Assembly (NCBI GenBank): GCA_024277285.1
Contig: JAJRVM010000083.1
Span: 1-64,000 of the forward strand
DNA: 64,000 nt
From: Planctomycetota bacterium
GTDB taxonomy: Bacteria; Planctomycetota; Planctomycetia; Pirellulales; Pirellulaceae
Direction of reading: 5' to 3'
The translations under genes were made by a program, and so were the position numbers. This document shows, in pieces, positions 63,497 through 64,000 of the stretch. Numbering within the stretch: position 1 is the first letter of the stretch; every line of letters starts with the position of its first letter. Below the pieces are notes generated by a model. It made no database searches. It was not told the DNA's origin and was given only the letters and a program-made list of their open reading frames with translations.

Positions 63497-64000
63497 TCAC
63501 TTAGCAAACTCGCGGACCTTCAAGAGCGTTTCGGACGCACTTGGCCGGTCCGCGTAGTTGCGCCGTCCTTGGCCAATATGCGACCAGCGCAACACACCTT
63601 GCTTGTCAATGACAAACGTACCTGGTGTGTTCGACGTGTCGGTATGAATGCGCATTTGAAACGCGACACCATACATCGAACTGACCAGAAAACCGGGATC
63701 GGCCAGGACGATCAAGTCGCCTTTGGAGCGATCTGCCCACCACTTGGTACGACAACGTTCGTGGGGGACGATCAGGAACGTTTGTGCATTGGCATCGGCG
63801 AAATTAGACAAGCTGGAACTCAGCTTGCGGGCTTGGCCCAAGCAGACCGGTCACCCGTCGCCGTAGATAAAGACGAGCACGACCGATTTCTTGCCGCGCA
63901 GATCCGACAGCTTCCAAGGTCTTCCCGTTGGATCTTTGAGCGTGAAATCGGGCGCAAGCGCGCCGATCTTTGCCGCGTCGATTGAACTCGGGTCGATCCC
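63497..64000 (-). CDS. Peroxiredoxin (AhpC/TSA), 5' end outside window, in-frame TGA at the active site: candidate selenoprotein
   Basis: Reading the minus strand from 64000, 49 codons encode GALAPDFTLKDPTGRPWKL then SDLRGKKSVVLVFIYGDG, the start of an AhpC/TSA fold. The next codon is TGA (63851-63853), followed by PVCLGQARKL and 110 further residues in the same frame ending with the normal fold (TPGTFVIDKQGVLRWSHIG). The family has GDWCPxC here, so TGA replaces the peroxidatic cysteine and the second cysteine of the pair is kept (U-P-V-C). A perfect hairpin follows at +24 to +42. Selenocysteine insertion explains all of this; a nonsense mutation or sequencing error is the alternative. The gene start lies beyond the window. 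Confidence 0.75.
63809..63827 (-). promoter_or_regulatory. bSECIS-like hairpin downstream of the in-frame TGA
   Basis: On the minus strand CAAGCTG-AGTTC-CAGCTTG forms a perfect 7-bp stem with a 5-nt loop whose second base is G, 32 nt after the TGA. This fits the known bacterial rule of an apical loop G in the first two positions about 16-37 nt after UGA. A smaller hairpin (GCTTG-GGC-CAAGC) lies between. Confidence 0.5.

Noticed and set aside
63569..63985. Plus-strand 138-aa frame over the peroxiredoxin
   Set aside because: It is a shadow; the minus strand carries the peroxiredoxin signature on both sides of the TGA.

Overview
The window looks like a planctomycete chromosome, most likely of the Pirellulales type. 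The grounds are the secreted Gfo/Idh/MocA oxidoreductases with twin-arginine signals, DUF1080 proteins, S1 sulfatases, GH29 fucosidases, a large Ser/Thr kinase with a DWG motif and TPR tail, PQQ-type beta-propellers, and gene-poor gaps packed with hairpin repeats. No rRNA, tRNA, CRISPR array or complete insertion sequence was seen.

Layout. 0.3-15.7 kb: a secreted carbohydrate-use region with an oxidoreductase, a double DUF1080 protein, a PL26-like exo-rhamnogalacturonan lyase, a Phd/PIN toxin-antitoxin pair, a second oxidoreductase, a sulfatase, a PQQ propeller, two gene remnants, and the minus-strand operon rhaT / URO-D-family / rhaM for L-rhamnose uptake. 16.5-27.4 kb: a vapBC pair with a clear promoter and operator, two GH29 fucosidases, a piece of a membrane protein, a large alpha/beta hydrolase and a class V aminotransferase. 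27.5-33.6 kb: a tightly coupled sulfur operon made of an ArsR regulator with SqrR/BigR-like cysteines, a TAT molybdopterin subunit, a four-cluster Fe-S subunit, two YeeE/YedE half-transporters (the second fused to a rhodanese-like domain without its cysteine) and an NrfD membrane subunit. 33.9-38.6 kb: a broken Rpn-like gene, then a membrane Ser/Thr kinase followed by two small unknown genes that appear translationally coupled. 38.8-50.6 kb: a DUF5060/DUF5605 glycosidase, a sulfatase, a DUF1080 protein, a potassium channel with a zinc ribbon, an M3 peptidase and a GH2 enzyme. 51.0-64.0 kb: a NagB-PIG-L fusion, a spermidine-synthase-like membrane protein with a zinc-ribbon partner, a PQQ propeller, an aldo/keto-reductase-like protein, a tetraheme cytochrome, a TlpA-like lipoprotein and a peroxiredoxin cut by the window edge.

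How the genes fit together. PL26-like lyase, GH29, GH2, DUF5605, sulfatase and DUF1080 products point to breakdown of sulfated, fucose- and rhamnose-containing polysaccharides, with RhaT and RhaM importing and mutarotating released L-rhamnose. The sulfur operon reads as a sulfane-sulfur or thiosulfate uptake and reduction module under a predicted persulfide sensor.

Most notable observations. (1) The peroxiredoxin at the right edge has an in-frame TGA exactly where the peroxidatic cysteine should be, followed by a 7-bp hairpin with a loop G at +32: a candidate selenoprotein. (2) The sulfur operon with cysteine sensor and palindromic operator. (3) Two small unknown genes behind the kinase. (4) Several families of dispersed hairpin repeats, including a 32-bp sequence identical and inverted at the two ends of the window next to near-perfect 20-21-bp hairpins.
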